Assembly (NCBI RefSeq): GCF_003955665.1
Contig: NZ_RXHU01000024.1
Coordinates: forward strand, 25,291 to 89,290
Direction: 5' to 3'
Origin: Paenibacillus whitsoniae
GTDB lineage: Bacteria; Bacillota; Bacilli; Paenibacillales; NBRC-103111
Length of the DNA: 64,000 nt
Shown here: positions 25,618-34,508 of the stretch, piece by piece
How the letters are laid out: each line of letters starts with the position of its first letter
Position numbering within the stretch: the first letter of the stretch is position 1
The notes under the pieces: generated by a model
Told to the model about the DNA's origin: nothing
Databases searched by the model: none
What the model saw: the letters and a program-made list of their open reading frames with translations, nothing else
Translations under genes and position numbers: made by a program

Positions 25618-25654
25618 AAAGCCTCCAATCCTTGTGGGATTTGGGGCTTTTTTT
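25618..25654 (+). terminator. Terminator of the PhyH gene
   Basis: AAAGCCTCCAATCC pairs with GGGATTTGGGGCTTT (a few mismatches), followed by a T-run. Confidence 0.85.
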
Positions 25655-25687
25655 GTAATCGGCACCGCATGCAAGGAGATGCTTCCC

Positions 25688-25749
25688 TTGTTAGGCAGAG
25701 GGAATCCGTTGTACAATAAAAGTCAGAAAGTTGGAAAATTTGATTTTCC
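25688..25749 (+). promoter_or_regulatory. Promoter and operator of the toxin-antitoxin operon
   Basis: -35 TTGTTA (25688-25693), an 18-bp spacer and -10 TACAAT (25712-25717). The perfect inverted repeat GGAAAAT-TTG-ATTTTCC (25733-25749) lies just downstream, where an antitoxin dimer would autorepress. Confidence 0.6.
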
Positions 25750-25803
25750 CATTGTCACGTTTTCAGATTTTATGAATATCTTAATAGAAAGGTGGAAATC
25801 CTG

Positions 25804-26121
25804 ATGGCAAATGCCGCTTGGAAAGAGGTGTCCAACGTGCAAAAGTTCGTTCGTCTCCGAAAAAAAGCTCAATTAACCATTCCCACCGAAATTGTAGAAC
25901 AGTTGCATTTGAATGAAGGCGATAATTTGAATATTCAGGTTGAGGATGGACGCATCATCCTGATTCCAACGGTCACGATTGCGAAAGATCAGGCGTGGTT
26001 TTGGACGGAATCTTGGCAGCAAGGAGAGCGGCAGGCAGAGAGGGATGCAGAAAAAGGCCGCTTAACCGACATCTCGGATGAAAAAGAGCTGGATGCTTTT
26101 TTCGACACCTTGGATAAGTAA
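25804..26121 (+). CDS. AbrB/MazE-like antitoxin
   Basis: 105 residues. The SpoVT/AbrB swapped-hairpin domain lies near residues 13-60 (VRLRKKAQLTIPTEIVEQLHL, then EGDNLNIQVEDGRIILIP). An acidic, probably disordered C-terminal tail (residues 70-105) would wrap around the toxin. ATG at 25804 is 8 bp after AGGTGG. Its TAA overlaps the toxin ATG by 1 bp, the usual arrangement of type II toxin-antitoxin pairs. Confidence 0.87.
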   Translation: MANAAWKEVSNVQKFVRLRKKAQLTIPTEIVEQLHLNEGDNLNIQVEDGRIILIPTVTIAKDQAWFWTESWQQGERQAERDAEKGRLTDISDEKELDAFFDTLDK

Positions 26122-26387
26122 TGGCGCAGTTAAGACTGACGGATAACTTTAAGGAAAAGCTTGCCGAACTGGACAGCCAATCTAGGAAAGCGATTCAGAA
26201 GGCGCTGCGTATCATGCTGGACAATCCGCGCCATCCCTCGGTGCGGACCAAGAAAATGGAAGGGCATGATCATATCTTTGAGGCTAGCGCTAACATGGAT
26301 ATCCGAATGACTTTCCACTACGAAAAGCCGGATACGATTGTCCTGCGCAATTGTGGACACCATGATGAGGCCTTGCGAAATCCATAA
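26121..26387 (+). CDS. RelE/ParE-superfamily toxin
   Basis: 88 residues. Compact basic protein of the YafQ/RelE type: LTDNFKEKLAELDSQSRKAIQKAL, then the core strand motifs ASANMDIRMTFHYEKPDTIVLRNCGHHDEAL. Family members cut mRNA on the ribosome or inhibit gyrase. The basic residues and the terminal GHHDE match the mRNA interferase type better, but the target is not certain. Start codon overlaps the antitoxin stop (TAATG). Confidence 0.85.
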   Translation: MAQLRLTDNFKEKLAELDSQSRKAIQKALRIMLDNPRHPSVRTKKMEGHDHIFEASANMDIRMTFHYEKPDTIVLRNCGHHDEALRNP

Positions 26388-26424
26388 AAAAGAGACTTAG
26401 CTCCATCGGAGCCAAGTCTCTTTT
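26388..26424. terminator. Bidirectional terminator
   Basis: AAAAGAGACTT..GCTCC and GGAGC..AAGTCTCTTTT form a long stem with a 3-base loop between the convergent toxin and rlmN genes. Confidence 0.93.
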
Positions 26425-26428
26425 CAAT

Positions 26429-27514
26429 TCACCCCGCCACAACGTTCTCCTCGGCGGCGGATTTTTTGATCTGCTTGCTGCGCAGCTGTCCACAGGCGGC
26501 GTCAATGTCCGTGCCGTGCTCGAGACGCACGGAGACGGAGATGCCCTGCTTTTTCAGCGTATCGTAAAAAGCTCTCACGACCTCCCGATCCGTCCGCTGG
26601 TACTGGCTGTGCTCGTCGACCGGGTTGTACGGGATCAGGTTCACGTTCGCCAGCTGGCTGATGTGGCCGATCAGCCCTGCAAGCTCAAGCGCATGCTCCC
26701 GCTGGTCGTTGACATCCTTGAGCAGGATGTACTCAATCGTCACGCGGCGCTTCGTCCGCATGAGGTAGTATTCAATCGCTTCCATCAGCGTTTCGATTGG
26801 AATTGCGTTGTTGATCTTCATAATGCGCGAGCGCAGCGCATTGTTCGGCGCATGCAGCGAAATCGCGAGGTTGACCTTCAGGTCGGAGTCCGCGAATTCC
26901 TTAATCTTTTTGGCCAGACCGCTCGTCGACACCGTGATATGCCGCGCCGCGAGATCCAAGCCCTTCTGATCCTTCACGATGCGGATGAAATTCGTCATAT
27001 TCTCGAAGTTATCAAACGGCTCGCCGATCCCCATAACGACGATGTGGCTGACGCGATCGCCTGCCCCCGCTTCGTCCAGCATGAACTGCACGCGCATGAT
27101 TTGTTCCACGATTTCCGCCGCGGACAAATCCCGGCTTTTCGCAAGCAGTCCGCTTGCGCAGAAGCTGCAGCCGATGTTGCATCCGACCTGCGTCGTCACG
27201 CAGACGGAGAGACCGAATTTGTGGCGCATGAGCACCGTTTCGATCAGGTTGCCGTCCTGCAGCTTGAACAGGAACTTATTCGTGCCATCCGCCGATTCTT
27301 GGCGGGTATGCTGGGTTAGGGTGCCGATGACCCAATGCTCCTCCAGGCACGCGAGGCAGTCTGCTTTCAGGTCCGTCATGTCCGCGAAAGCATGCACCCG
27401 CTTGCGGTACAAATAGTCCCAGACGAGCAGGGCGCGAGATTTTTTGAAGCCTTTTTCCTGCAGCCACAGGACCAGTTGGTCGAAGGTTAATCCATATATG
27501 GAAGGTTTATTCAT
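26429..27514 (-). CDS. rlmN: RlmN-type 23S rRNA (A2503-C2) methyltransferase
   Basis: 361 residues, radical SAM dual-specificity RNA methyltransferase. The cluster-binding cysteines are C112, C116 and C119 in [12 protein letters not shown]. The catalytic Cys lies in [10 protein letters not shown] near the C-terminus, and [12 protein letters not shown] matches the GEP motif that binds SAM. The length and N-terminal domain fit RlmN; the text after the cluster ([18 protein letters not shown]) departs from the common TLGGLKRNL form, so this may be a second paralogue. It is not clearly Cfr, which lacks the PSIYGLT start. Confidence 0.9.
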   Translation of the reverse strand: MNKPSIYGLTFDQLVLWLQEKGFKKSRALLVWDYLYRKRVHAFADMTDLKADCLACLEEHWVIGTLTQHTRQESADGTNKFLFKLQDGNLIETVLMRHKFGLSVCVTTQVGCNIGCSFCASGLLAKSRDLSAAEIVEQIMRVQFMLDEAGAGDRVSHIVVMGIGEPFDNFENMTNFIRIVKDQKGLDLAARHITVSTSGLAKKIKEFADSDLKVNLAISLHAPNNALRSRIMKINNAIPIETLMEAIEYYLMRTKRRVTIEYILLKDVNDQREHALELAGLIGHISQLANVNLIPYNPVDEHSQYQRTDREVVRAFYDTLKKQGISVSVRLEHGTDIDAACGQLRSKQIKKSAAEENVVAG

Positions 27515-27631
27515 AGCCTTTATCCTCTTTTCGAGACTCCGTTACATTCCACGAGTACTTCTTAGTATTGTGCCAAAAATCTGCCCTGAACACAAGAGGC
27601 GCAGGCGCATCAGCGCACCCGTCCTCACAAG

Positions 27632-27665
27632 AAAAAAGGCGCCCGCCAGTTTAACCTGGGGCACC
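27632..27665 (-). terminator. Terminator of the siderophore ATPase gene
   Basis: On the minus strand GGTGCCC..CAG and CTG..GGGCGCC form a bulged stem, followed by TTTTTT. It lies 9 bp after the stop codon. Confidence 0.8.
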
Positions 27666-27673
27666 TCGCACAT

Positions 27674-28477
27674 TTAAGCCTCTTCTTTCAGACCGTACGG
27701 AATGCAGAGCGGCACGCCGGCTCTTTGGTCTACGATAACGTCGGCCAAAATCCCGAACACATCCATCAGCATCGTCGGGGTCACAACCTCGAGCGGGCTG
27801 CCTTCGTACACCACTTTGCCCGACTTGATCGCAATCAAATGATCCGCATAGCGCGTCGCATGGTTCAAGTCGTGCACGACCATGACGATCGTCGTTTTGT
27901 GCTGCTCGTTGATCTCCTTGAGCAGGCAGAGCACTTCAAGCTGATGCGCCATATCGAGGTACGTCGTCGGCTCGTCGAGGAACAGCATATCGGTCTGCTG
28001 CGCGAGGGCCATGGCGATCCATACCCGTTGACGCTGACCGCCGGAGAGGTGGTCAATCGGGCGATCCTTGAACGCCGTCATGCCGGTTACTTCAAAAGCC
28101 CAGTTGACGATGTCGCGATCCGCGCTCGTCATCTTCTGGAAGCCGCGCTGATGCGGGAAGCGGCCGTAGCCGACCAGCTCTTCCGCCGTAATGCCTTCCG
28201 GCGCCGTCGGGGATTGCGGAAGAATCGCCAGTTTCTTGGCGATATCCTTCGTAGATTGATGATGGATCGAGTGCCCATCCAGATACACCGTGCCGTTCGT
28301 CGGCTTCAGCAAACGCGACATGGCTTTGAGAATCGTCGATTTGCCGGATCCGTTCGCGCCGACGAGCGCTGTGATTTTGCCCGTTGGAATTTCGACATTG
28401 AGGTCGTTGATAATATTCAGTTTCTCATAGGAAACATGCAGCTGTTCCGTATAAATCCGTGTAGCGGTCGATTGCAA
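27674..28477 (-). CDS. Iron-siderophore ABC transporter ATPase, orphan (YusV/FecE-like)
   Basis: About 267 residues. Walker A is GANGSGKST (residues 40-48), the signature is LSGGQRQRVWIA, Walker B is MLFLDEPTTYLD, and the H-loop is VHDLNHA. The length and sequence fit the FecE/FhuC group. No permease or binding protein is adjacent, as for Bacillus YusV, which powers several siderophore importers. Start: TTG at 28477 lies 9 bp after AAAGGGGA; the ATG at 28486 overlaps that site. A Fur box lies at 28550-28568. Confidence 0.9.
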   Translation of the reverse strand: MQSTATRIYTEQLHVSYEKLNIINDLNVEIPTGKITALVGANGSGKSTILKAMSRLLKPTNGTVYLDGHSIHHQSTKDIAKKLAILPQSPTAPEGITAEELVGYGRFPHQRGFQKMTSADRDIVNWAFEVTGMTAFKDRPIDHLSGGQRQRVWIAMALAQQTDMLFLDEPTTYLDMAHQLEVLCLLKEINEQHKTTIVMVVHDLNHATRYADHLIAIKSGKVVYEGSPLEVVTPTMLMDVFGILADVIVDQRAGVPLCIPYGLKEEA

Positions 28478-28549
28478 GGCGAACATCCCCTTTGGCTCAA
28501 ATAGGTACAGAAGTATGCCAGAGTAACATTTCGGTCTATTCCAGTTATC

Positions 28550-28568
28550 AGTAATGATAATCATTATC
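28550..28568. promoter_or_regulatory. Fur box
   Basis: AGTAATGATAATCATTATC matches 17 of 19 positions of the classical Fur box. The core TGATAATCATTATCA is a perfect 7-1-7 palindrome. It lies 73 bp upstream of the orphan ATPase start, so that gene should be induced in iron shortage. Confidence 0.9.
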
Positions 28569-28607
28569 AATATAATTGTCAAGCATTTCTCGCTGGAAAA
28601 AGAGAAA

Positions 28608-28632
28608 CCCCGGCATCCATAGGACACCGGGG
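28608..28632 (-). terminator. Terminator of the chemoreceptor gene
   Basis: CCCCGG and CCGGGG form the stem base with a TCC/GGA extension inside; TTTCTCTTTTT follows on the minus strand. Confidence 0.85.
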
Positions 28633-28641
28633 GCTACCTGC

Positions 28642-30426
28642 TTACACCTTAAACCGCGAAACCGCCTCTTGCAGCTCCGTCGACATGCTGCTCAATCCAG
28701 ACGCGGTGCGCGACACCTGGGCGATCGTCGCCAGCTGACGCTCGGACGCGGTCGCGACGGCCTGCGTCAGCTCCGTCGTCATCCGCGTCAGGTCGGCCAT
28801 CTCGACGATGCCGGCCAGCACCTCCTCCGAGGATGCCGACATCTGCTCGGACACGGCCGACACTTCGGCCATCTGGTCCACGACCTGCTGCACGGTGGCC
28901 GCCAGCGCCTTGAACGTGCCGTCGGTCTGCTCCACGACGGACTGCATCGCCTCGACCTCGGCGAGTCCGCGATCCATGGCCACGACGGCCGCTTCCGTCT
29001 CCGACTGGACGCGTTCCACGAGGTCGGCAATGCGTTCCGTCGCCTGCTTCGATTGATCCGCCAGCTTGCGGATCTCGCCGGAGACGACGACGAAGCCCTT
29101 GCCGTGCTCGCCGGCCCGCACCGCCTCAATGGAGGCGTTCAATGCGAGCAGGTTCGTTTGCTTCGTCACCGTTGAGATGAGCACGGTGATGTCGCCGATT
29201 TCCTCCGACAGCTGCTTCAAGCTGTGAAGCGCCGACACCGCCTGCTGCACCGAGCCGAGCGCTTCGGTAATTTGTTTCAAGTTACTCTGCATGCGCTCAT
29301 TGCCTTCTTCCGTACGCACATGCGCATGCTCCGACAAATCCGTTGCTTGCCCGGCCGATTCCGCAACGCGCTGGATGCCGACGGCCATTTCGTTCATCGC
29401 CAGCGAGCTTTCCTGCGTGCCTTGGAGCTGTTGCTCCGACTGCGTCGCCAGACGTCCCATCATGCCGGAGACTGTCTCCGTCGAGGCCGACGACGATTGC
29501 GCGCCGGCAATCAACGTTTCCGAAGCAGACGATACTTGCTGCGCCGCTTGACCGATATGCTGAACGAGCGACCTGAGGTTCGTTATCATCTCTTTAAAAT
29601 GATTGCCGAGCAGGGCAAGCTCATCCTTCCGACGACTGTAGGGCATATCCGCGACAGACAAATCGCCTTGCGAAGCGGCTTGTATCAGCTTCAGCAGCGG
29701 ACGGACCGGGCGCATCAGCAGACGCACAACAGTCGAGATGAACGCCATGCCCACAGCCAGCGCGATCAAGCCGGTCCAGATCGATTGCATTAAATAGCCA
29801 TGCATCTGTTTTTGAAGAATGCTGTAATCATAATCAAGCCCCGCAAAAGCAACCAGCTTGCCGTCCTTATCCCGGATCGCGCTCACCGCGCTGACCCAAG
29901 TGCCCACCGAATCTTTATAGACACCCGTGATGCCGAAGCCTGTTTTTTCCGCATCCTCCAGCGCATCGCGAAGCTCCTTCACCGGTACATACGGCTCTGC
30001 CGGCTTCTCGTCCACATACAGATTCGAGTTGGATAACAAGTTCAACAGCGCAGGCTCACCGTCAGACGTGATCCAGTCCGGGTAGAACAAATATGCGTTT
30101 TCCACCAGCTCACTGGTCGAAACGCGGTCCATATCCTGCTGGACCTCAATGACCTCCGGTACGGTTTTGTAGGCTTCCTGATTTTTTTTGAGTTCAACTT
30201 TGGACTTTTCGATACTGCCGATCTTCTGTACTAACGGCGCATGGAAAATCTCCTCCATCGCCGTCAGTTCATCCGTCATCTGCCCCTGATGCTGCGTATA
30301 GGAAATGAAAGTGAGCAGTGCACAGAGAATAATGTAGCACGTCGCGGTTAACGCGGAGATTTTGAACACAATGGAACGAAAATAAGAAACGGATGATGGA
30401 TTGCCAGGCTTTTGCGGTTGTGGCAT
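28642..30426 (-). CDS. Methyl-accepting chemotaxis protein
   Basis: 594 residues. Membrane helix 1 lies near residues 20-45, an extracellular Cache-like sensor at about 46-240 and helix 2 near 245-270. A HAMP domain follows, then a long signalling coiled coil with the tip [32 protein letters not shown]. Reports an external ligand to CheA/CheW and flagella, or to another output. Start ATG lies 11 bp after GGAGGTG; the reading frame is open far upstream but enters the AraC gene and is not used. Monocistronic, with its own terminator. Confidence 0.92.
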   Translation of the reverse strand: MPQPQKPGNPSSVSYFRSIVFKISALTATCYIILCALLTFISYTQHQGQMTDELTAMEEIFHAPLVQKIGSIEKSKVELKKNQEAYKTVPEVIEVQQDMDRVSTSELVENAYLFYPDWITSDGEPALLNLLSNSNLYVDEKPAEPYVPVKELRDALEDAEKTGFGITGVYKDSVGTWVSAVSAIRDKDGKLVAFAGLDYDYSILQKQMHGYLMQSIWTGLIALAVGMAFISTVVRLLMRPVRPLLKLIQAASQGDLSVADMPYSRRKDELALLGNHFKEMITNLRSLVQHIGQAAQQVSSASETLIAGAQSSSASTETVSGMMGRLATQSEQQLQGTQESSLAMNEMAVGIQRVAESAGQATDLSEHAHVRTEEGNERMQSNLKQITEALGSVQQAVSALHSLKQLSEEIGDITVLISTVTKQTNLLALNASIEAVRAGEHGKGFVVVSGEIRKLADQSKQATERIADLVERVQSETEAAVVAMDRGLAEVEAMQSVVEQTDGTFKALAATVQQVVDQMAEVSAVSEQMSASSEEVLAGIVEMADLTRMTTELTQAVATASERQLATIAQVSRTASGLSSMSTELQEAVSRFKV

Positions 30427-30577
30427 GGTTAACAAAGCACCTCCAAAAATGTCCAACGAAAGCATAATGAAAATGACTTGCAAATTTACAAGATAGGTCA
30501 ACAGTCCCCTATATTTCGACAAACTTTTCGGGAATTCCTGCCCATGATTTTGTGAATTTTGGAGCCGTCCGCCCCGT

Positions 30578-31597
30578 TCAGAGCATGTGCGCCAGCCGGT
30601 ATTGCTTCGGCGTTTGGCCGGTCCATTTTTTGAATGCGTTCTGAAAGGCGCTCGGCTCCGAAAAGCCCAGCAAATAGGCGACCTCGGAGATTTTGTAGCC
30701 GGGCTTAGCCAAATAGCTCGCGGCAAGCTCCTGCCGGACGCGGTTCAGCATCTCCTGATAGGTCGTCTGTTCCTGCTGCAGCTTCGCTTGCAGGCTGCGC
30801 GTGCTCATCGCGAACGCCACCGCGGCTTCTCCCAGTGCAGGCAGGCCGCCGGGCATGCTTTTTAACATCCACGCATACAGCTCATCCGAGAAAAGGCGTC
30901 CGCGCAGCAGCCGATCCTTCGCATCTTCCGCGATCCCTTCGAACGTCGCCCGCAACTGGCTGTCGGCAAACAGAACCGGATAGCCGAAAATCTCCATCGG
31001 ATACCGCAGCCGATTGCTCTGTCGGCCGAACTGCGGGACGATGCCGAACACACGGCGGTATTCTTCTTCAGCCGCCCCTCGCCCGTGCGCAAAACTCGCC
31101 TCCAACAGAGGAATCGGCCGGCAGCTGAGCCGCTGCAGGATGTGATGGATGGAGCTTGCAATGTCCTCGACACAGTGCCGAGTCGGCGGATGTTGTGTAT
31201 GCTGATAAGCCAGCGTGATCCAGACGGCCTCCCCCTCCTGCTCCCAATCCACGTGAAAACCGCTGCATACGATGGCATTGTATTTACCGTAAGCCTCCAT
31301 CGCTTGGCCCAGCGTCTGGGAATGCTGCATCACGTAGCCGACAAGGCCGAGATCGGACACCTCCATCGCCTGGCCCTGATGCAGGCCGAAGGCGGGATCC
31401 CCTGTCATCTCCGCAGCGAGGATGGTGAGCTTCTCAAATGCTTCGTTAGTGAGGCGAGCATCAATTTGCTGCAGCAGCGCAGGATCGATGCCCGCCTCGC
31501 GCAGCAGCTCCCCTTGGTCAAGACCGCTGAAGACGCACCTTTTTAAAATGGGATGCACAAACGAAATCGACACCCCGCTCACCGGACTCCTATTCAT
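30578..31597 (-). CDS. AraC-family regulator with Arabinose_bd-type N-domain
   Basis: 339 residues. The N-terminal 200 residues resemble the Arabinose_bd domain of OruR/ArgR-like AraC regulators ([22 protein letters not shown]). The C-terminal helix-turn-helix pair is [23 protein letters not shown] and [29 protein letters not shown] at 31597 is 10 bp after AGGAG. Divergent from the NAD(P)H oxidoreductase gene at 31772, so control of that gene and of itself is likely; the 174-bp gap shows no certain promoter. Confidence 0.9.
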   Translation of the reverse strand: MNRSPVSGVSISFVHPILKRCVFSGLDQGELLREAGIDPALLQQIDARLTNEAFEKLTILAAEMTGDPAFGLHQGQAMEVSDLGLVGYVMQHSQTLGQAMEAYGKYNAIVCSGFHVDWEQEGEAVWITLAYQHTQHPPTRHCVEDIASSIHHILQRLSCRPIPLLEASFAHGRGAAEEEYRRVFGIVPQFGRQSNRLRYPMEIFGYPVLFADSQLRATFEGIAEDAKDRLLRGRLFSDELYAWMLKSMPGGLPALGEAAVAFAMSTRSLQAKLQQEQTTYQEMLNRVRQELAASYLAKPGYKISEVAYLLGFSEPSAFQNAFKKWTGQTPKQYRLAHML

Positions 31598-31771
31598 CGT
31601 TAAGCTTCTCCTTTTTGCACGTTTGCGCATGTTTTTCGCGTGAATGATCCTACCGCGCTTCCACGGTCTAACGTATGATTTCTATATCTTACCACGCACG
31701 GAAGCCGCCGTAGAATAGCTAAGTCTGCCACAGGCGGCCGCCGCTGTGCATCACAAGGAGGAACGACCCCA

Positions 31772-32353
31772 ATGCCATCCCGTATCGCGATGATTCAAGG
31801 ACATCCCCATTCCGAAAGCTACTGCGCTGCCCTCGCGGCAGCCTATACCAAAGGCGCGCTGAACAGCGGAGCCGAAATCCGTCATATCCATGTGGGCACT
31901 CTTCATTTTGAGCCTAATTTGGCCTACGGCTACTCGAAGCGCATGGAGCTGGAAGCTGATCTGCTCGCGGCGCAGGAAACGATTCGTTGGGCTGATCACC
32001 TGGTATTCGTGTATCCGACGTGGTGGGGAACGATCCCTGCCCTGCTAAAAGGCTTCATCGACCGCACCTTTCTCCCCGGCTTCGCATACCAAAAACGCGC
32101 AGGCTCCGTCCTGTGGGATAAGCTGCTGCAAGGCAAGTCCGCGCGCCTCCTCGTGACGATGGATACGCCGTCCTGGTACAACCGCCTCGTCTACCGGCAG
32201 GGCGGCCATCACGTCATGAAGCGCGCAACGCTTCAATACTGCGGGGTGAACCCGGTGCGCATCACCGAGTTGACGCCGGTCAGCAGTTCTACGCCACAGC
32301 AGCGGGAGCGGTGGCTCGCGAAAGCAGAGCAGTTGGGGCTCAAGCGGGCTTAA
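31772..32353 (+). CDS. NAD(P)H oxidoreductase, NQO1/MdaB-like flavoprotein
   Basis: 193 residues with a flavodoxin-like fold. IQGHPHSESYCAAL (about residues 8-21) is the FMN phosphate loop. VFVYPTWWGTIPALLKGFIDRTFLPGFAY (77-105) is the flavin and quinone contact motif of the MdaB/KefF group. Two-electron reduction of quinones with NAD(P)H is the family activity. Start ATG follows AAGGAGG. Likely under the divergent AraC-type regulator. Confidence 0.9.
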   Translation: MPSRIAMIQGHPHSESYCAALAAAYTKGALNSGAEIRHIHVGTLHFEPNLAYGYSKRMELEADLLAAQETIRWADHLVFVYPTWWGTIPALLKGFIDRTFLPGFAYQKRAGSVLWDKLLQGKSARLLVTMDTPSWYNRLVYRQGGHHVMKRATLQYCGVNPVRITELTPVSSSTPQQRERWLAKAEQLGLKRA

Positions 32354-32571
32354 ATACGGACTATGGCGCTGGACTTAAGGAGGTCGTGGCGGTGGCTGGC
32401 GTGATATCGGCCACTGGCGTCTGATTGGATCGTTTCCGTGTGCTCCGCATCGTCCGCCGGCGTCTGGTTGGATTGATTCCGTACCGCGACGTATCGCCAG
32501 CGGCGCTTTCAGCGGTTGAGGGTCGCGCTGCCGCACGACGAATCGGCTATTGACGTGATGCCCAATATAAT

Positions 32572-32586
32572 TGATAATTATTCTCA
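32572..32586. promoter_or_regulatory. Fur box before the haem monooxygenase gene
   Basis: TGATAATTATTCTCA matches the Fur 7-1-7 core TGATAATCATTATCA at 13 of 15 positions. It lies 67 bp before the start codon. The 299-bp gap from 32354 otherwise holds only a short imperfect duplication of GGCGTCTGRTTGGAT at about 32416 and 32460. Confidence 0.75.
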
Positions 32587-32652
32587 ATTGGGTGTCATCC
32601 GGTGAGCTTGTGCACCGTAGCCACCACGCTATTACCGCTTGGAGGAAATGCC

Positions 32653-32991
32653 ATGCTTATTCAACAAAGAACGATTGTTGTGCAGCCGGGGAATGCCGAT
32701 AAGGTTGTGGAACGCTTTAGCAAGGAAGGGCCGCTGGACGGCATGGAAGGTCTGATCGACGTTACCGTGATGGTCAATAAGAAGAACAAGGAGACAGAAG
32801 AAGTTGTCGTCTTCATTCGTTGGGAGTCTGAAGAAGCGTGGAAGAACTGGGAGAAAAGCCCCGCCCATCTCGAAGGTCACCGCAACGCCCGCGGCCAACA
32901 GCCGCCAGACTATGTGGTCAGCTCAACGGTGAAAATGTTTGAGGTGAAAAAGGTGCGACCTGGCCAATTCCGCCAGCGGCAGGAAGGGTAA
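32653..32991 (+). CDS. Antibiotic biosynthesis monooxygenase family protein, HmoA-like haem-degrading enzyme
   Basis: 112 residues, one ABM (ferredoxin-like) domain. VVVFIRWESEEAWKNWEKSPAHLEGH contains the conserved Trp and His of the IsdG/HmoA group; the second His of that motif would be the haem ligand. Opens haem to release iron in the cytoplasm. The Fur box upstream supports an iron-acquisition role over quinone oxidation, which other family members perform. ATG at 32653 is 7 bp after GGAGG. Confidence 0.85.
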   Translation: MLIQQRTIVVQPGNADKVVERFSKEGPLDGMEGLIDVTVMVNKKNKETEEVVVFIRWESEEAWKNWEKSPAHLEGHRNARGQQPPDYVVSSTVKMFEVKKVRPGQFRQRQEG

Positions 32992-33223
32992 GCTCTTGGC
33001 AAAGGCGGCGAGTTCACGCCTTTCGATGGCCGCAATATGGGGCATCGGCCGCCCTAAGGCTGCCGCTTAGATGCCTGCAGCCGGCAGGGGCAGCCGAATG
33101 GGACGGCACGGGACAGTATGAGACCGTATGGGGCATGAGGCTGGGGCTATGTGCGGTCGGCTAGAACAATCACATGGGTTTAGGGGCTGTATGGACTGCA
33201 TTGGACATCTTTCTTAGGCACAA

Positions 33224-33415
33224 CCTGCAAAAAGTACATGTAAATGGCCCCAAAACCGAAAAATCGGGCAAGAACCTGCATTTCTTACAGCAAAAAATAG
33301 GACGGTCGCCAATTTGGAGGATTTCTCGTAATTTCAAGCCTGGTTTACTGTAGGAAATACAGGAAAATATATCATTCTGACCTTCACCTGCATGATTTGC
33401 TGTAAGAAATACAGG
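33224..33415. repeat. Four-unit intergenic repeat element, family C
   Basis: Units: CCTGCAAAAAGTACAT (33224-33239), CCTGCATTTCTTACAG (33275-33290), then reversed units CTGTAGGAAATACAGG (33348-33363) and CTGTAAGAAATACAGG (33400-33415). Read in reverse, unit 4 equals unit 2 at 15 of 16 bases. Centre-to-centre pitches are 51, 73 and 52 bp. It sits in the 563-bp gap between convergent genes. Bases 32992-33220 show nothing recognisable. Confidence 0.85.
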
Positions 33416-33483
33416 AAGGTGACCCTGCGGCGCGGCGGTTAACCGCTTACCGGCCCTCCAGGCCGCGGTCCTTTATGGGAACC

Positions 33484-33506
33484 CGCCGGCATAAGCCGGC
33501 GTTTTT
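33484..33506 (+). terminator. Terminator, plus-strand orientation
   Basis: CGCCGGC-ATAA-GCCGGCG is a perfect 7-bp stem followed by TTTTT. The nearest plus-strand gene ends 490 bp upstream, so it either ends a long 3' region that includes the family C repeat or an unseen transcript. Confidence 0.8.
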
Positions 33507-33554
33507 GGCGTGGCGTCGGCGTCGCGCTGCCACGAGCCTTGCCGCCTTTGCCCG

Positions 33555-33920
33555 CTACACCTCATGCAGCGCATCCAGCGCCGCCTGCTCGTCGGCGACA
33601 AAGAAGAAGTGACGCCCGTGGTTGCATTCGTAAATAAAATCGCGCAGGCTTTTGCTGTTATACTGCGAAAAGTCGCCGACAATGGCCAGCTTCACTTGAT
33701 AATTGGTGAACTTTTGCAAAATATCGCCCGCCAGCTTCGTGCGCAGCTCAAAAAATTCCTCCGTCAGGTTCTCCTTCCGGATCACGATTTTATGGCAATC
33801 GTGGGCGTACCTCACGTTCGCCATCAGGTCCAGCGCATCCTGGACCTCGCGGATCAGCACGTCAGCGCTCTCCACAATCGCGACTTCGGACGTGCCTTTT
33901 TGATTCATGGTAATGTTCAC
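33555..33920 (-). CDS. DUF4180 family protein
   Basis: 121 residues. The whole sequence fits DUF4180 (VAIVESADVLIREVQDALDLMANVRY, LAIVGDFSQYNSKSLRDFIYECNHG). No catalytic motif or membrane segment is visible; the fold is probably STAS-like. A GTG start lies 8 bp after GGGAGG. It follows the HxlR regulator gene by 50 bp on the same strand, so the two probably form an operon; function unknown. Confidence 0.85.
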   Translation of the reverse strand: MNITMNQKGTSEVAIVESADVLIREVQDALDLMANVRYAHDCHKIVIRKENLTEEFFELRTKLAGDILQKFTNYQVKLAIVGDFSQYNSKSLRDFIYECNHGRHFFFVADEQAALDALHEV

Positions 33921-33970
33921 CTTGCTCGCCTCCCTTTTACTTGATTATTGTGCCAACTGCCATAACAGGA

Positions 33971-34363
33971 TCAAGACGTCACAACCGGCTCCGCCTCGCC
34001 CTTCTTATTCAGGACATTATCCTCCAACACGGCAGATAAATCCCCATGCTCCATAATAATATGCCGCTCCCCCCATGAACACAAGGAATCCAGAATCGGC
34101 TTCAGACTCATGCCGTACTCCGTCAGCTCATATTCCACCTTGGGCGGGACCTGGTTGTAAACAATGCGGCGCAAGATGCCGTCTTCTTCCAGCTCGCGAA
34201 GCTGCTGCGTCAGCATTTTTTGCGTGATGCGCGGCATGAGGCGTTTGAAGTCGCTGGTGCGCTTCTTGCCGTGGGTCAAATGGCACAAAATCACACATTT
34301 CCACTTGCCGCCGATCACCTCGAGTGTCGCTTCCACCCCGATATTGTACAGCTTTTGGCTCAT
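33971..34363 (-). CDS. HxlR-family transcriptional regulator
   Basis: 130 residues. Winged helix-turn-helix: GVEATLEVIGGKWKCVILCHL and FKRLMPRITQKMLTQQLRELEEDGILRR. The Cys in KWKCVIL sits near the site where a redox-active Cys is found in YodB/HypR-type members, so sensing of quinones or electrophiles is possible. Divergent from the MFS and aldo-keto reductase operon, with AGTAC-rich dyads in the gap. Start ATG follows TAGGAGGAG. Confidence 0.9.
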   Translation of the reverse strand: MSQKLYNIGVEATLEVIGGKWKCVILCHLTHGKKRTSDFKRLMPRITQKMLTQQLRELEEDGILRRIVYNQVPPKVEYELTEYGMSLKPILDSLCSWGERHIIMEHGDLSAVLEDNVLNKKGEAEPVVTS

Positions 34364-34400
34364 ATGCTTCTCCTCCTAACACTTTCCCATAGGCACTAAA

Positions 34401-34447
34401 AAGTACCTACAGTACTTGAAAGTACGTACTGTTCTTTCCGATCGGAA
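34401..34447. promoter_or_regulatory. HxlR operator region
   Basis: AAGTAC-CTACA-GTACTT (34401-34417) is a perfect 6-bp inverted repeat. The palindromes AGTACGTACT (34421-34430) and TTCCGATCGGAA (34436-34447) follow. All lie between the divergent hxlR-like and MFS genes. Which one is the true regulator site is not certain. Confidence 0.65.
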
Positions 34448-34508
34448 TATCTGATAATAGCATCTACCGGCCGGGAATTACAAGTACTGTTGTTAGGAGT
34501 GAACCCAC

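Noticed and set aside
32375..32587. 70-codon minus-strand frame before the haem monooxygenase gene
   Set aside because: Overlaps the Fur box, low-complexity translation, no start signal.
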